Below are positions 6,418-6,971 of a stretch of DNA of 6,971 bases, one piece after another. The translations under genes and the position numbers were made by a program. Below the pieces are notes generated by a model. That model did not search any database. It saw nothing but the letters and a program-made list of their open reading frames with translations, and was not told the origin of the DNA. The DNA lies in NCBI GenBank assembly GCA_949294425.1, contig CASFHJ010000213.1, positions 1-6,971 on the forward strand, given 5' to 3'. How positions within the stretch are numbered: position 1 is the stretch's first letter; each line of letters opens with the position of its first letter. The stretch is from an uncultured Campylobacter sp. (GTDB lineage: Bacteria; Campylobacterota; Campylobacteria; Campylobacterales; Campylobacteraceae).

Positions 6418-6971
6418 CTTTTTCCCCTCTTTTACGGGTAGCTAGTATTAGGGGAACTCCTTCTAAATTAAAGATAGATCTAATTTGATTTTGCAAATAT
6501 CTTTTATAAGAAAAGTGTAAGGCTTTTGGTCTATTCATTATAAGAGCTATTTTTGGAGGTGCTATCTCATACTGAGTAGCATAGTAAATTTTTACAATTT
6601 TTCCCTTATCGTGCGGTAAAGGGTGTGCTTTCACAGCCTCTTGCAAAAGGGAATTTAGCTTTGAGGTTGGAATTTTTTGTATGTAATTTTCAAAAAGCTC
6701 TAAAATTTTATCAAGCAAGACTGAAATTCTCTTACCACTTAGGGCAGATACACTAAGTATTGGTGCATGTGCTAGAAATTTAAAACGATCAAGTCTTAGC
6801 TCTTTAACAGCCTTATCAAAGTCAAGCTCACTTTGATCCCATTTGTTTAAAACTATGATGATGCCTAGGTAATTTTTAGCCAAAAGCCCAGCTATCCTTT
6901 CATCAAGCTCATTAAAGCCCTCCTTTGCATCAAGGACTAAGAGGGCAATTTGTGCATCTTCAAGCACCTTT
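6407..6971 (-). CDS. der: Ribosome-assembly GTPase Der (EngA), C-terminal part, partial
   Basis: The frame stays open to the right edge, so only the last 188 or so residues of a protein of about 460 are seen; the true start is outside the window. The fragment begins in the second GTPase domain, just after its G3 motif ([20 protein letters not shown] region), with G4 NKWD encoded at 6847-6836 and G5 SALSGK shortly after. The KH-like C-terminal domain that packs between the two G domains follows ([20 protein letters not shown], then the [12 protein letters not shown] and LEGVPLIL signatures), with a basic then acidic tail. Der acts in 50S ribosomal subunit maturation. Its stop (TGA, 6409-6407) lies 11 bases into aroK, so the two genes are probably co-translated. 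Confidence 0.95.
   Translation of the reverse strand, partial: KVLEDAQIALLVLDAKEGFNELDERIAGLLAKNYLGIIIVLNKWDQSELDFDKAVKELRLDRFKFLAHAPILSVSALSGKRISVLLDKILELFENYIQKIPTSKLNSLLQEAVKAHPLPHDKGKIVKIYYATQYEIAPPKIALIMNRPKALHFSYKRYLQNQIRSIFNLEGVPLILATRKRGEKDEE

Noticed and set aside
6965..6967. GTG near the right edge as the start of a separate short GTPase-like gene
   Set aside because: The frame continues upstream through the window edge and the residues align with the middle of the second G domain of Der, so it is an internal valine codon of a partial gene.

Overview
The window looks like chromosome of a Campylobacter (Campylobacterota). It is AT-rich and uses AGA/AGG for arginine and TTA/CTT for leucine. 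The minus-strand order der-aroK-trpS-serS-pflB is the order I recall from C. jejuni (Cj0386 to Cj0390). A convergent gene in the position and orientation of Cj0391c follows it. The exact species cannot be told from this window.

Layout from left to right. 1-573 (minus) is the first half of a saccharopine dehydrogenase-fold protein, most likely carboxynorspermidine synthase of the polyamine pathway. It runs off the left edge. Its codon use differs clearly from everything to its right. 574-724 is a divergent intergenic region. It holds an extended -10 promoter firing left, an 8-bp inverted repeat over that promoter's -35 area, and a well-formed sigma-28 (FliA) flagellar promoter firing right. 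725-1366 (plus) is a 213-residue protein with the features expected of a flagellar co-expressed, probably secreted, protein. 1364-1385 is a perfect 22-base palindrome that runs from the stop codon of this gene to the stop codon of the convergent gene, a probable bidirectional terminator.

1383-6971 (minus) is one tightly packed operon read right to left. It contains the C-terminal part of the GTPase Der, shikimate kinase AroK, tryptophanyl-tRNA synthetase TrpS, seryl-tRNA synthetase SerS and the flagellar motor scaffold protein PflB. Neighbouring genes overlap or lie 9-11 bases apart, so co-transcription and translational coupling are likely. The operon promoter is outside the window.

Functionally, the centre of the window is flagellar. 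A membrane-anchored TPR protein that builds the wide stator ring (pflB) faces a sigma-28-class gene, and the two share a hairpin between their stop codons. The rest is housekeeping: ribosome assembly, aromatic amino acid synthesis, tRNA charging and polyamine synthesis. I found no mobile element, CRISPR array, RNA gene or clearly new multi-gene system. The points most worth following are the sigma-28 gene of unknown function, the stop-to-stop hairpin and the compositionally foreign dehydrogenase.
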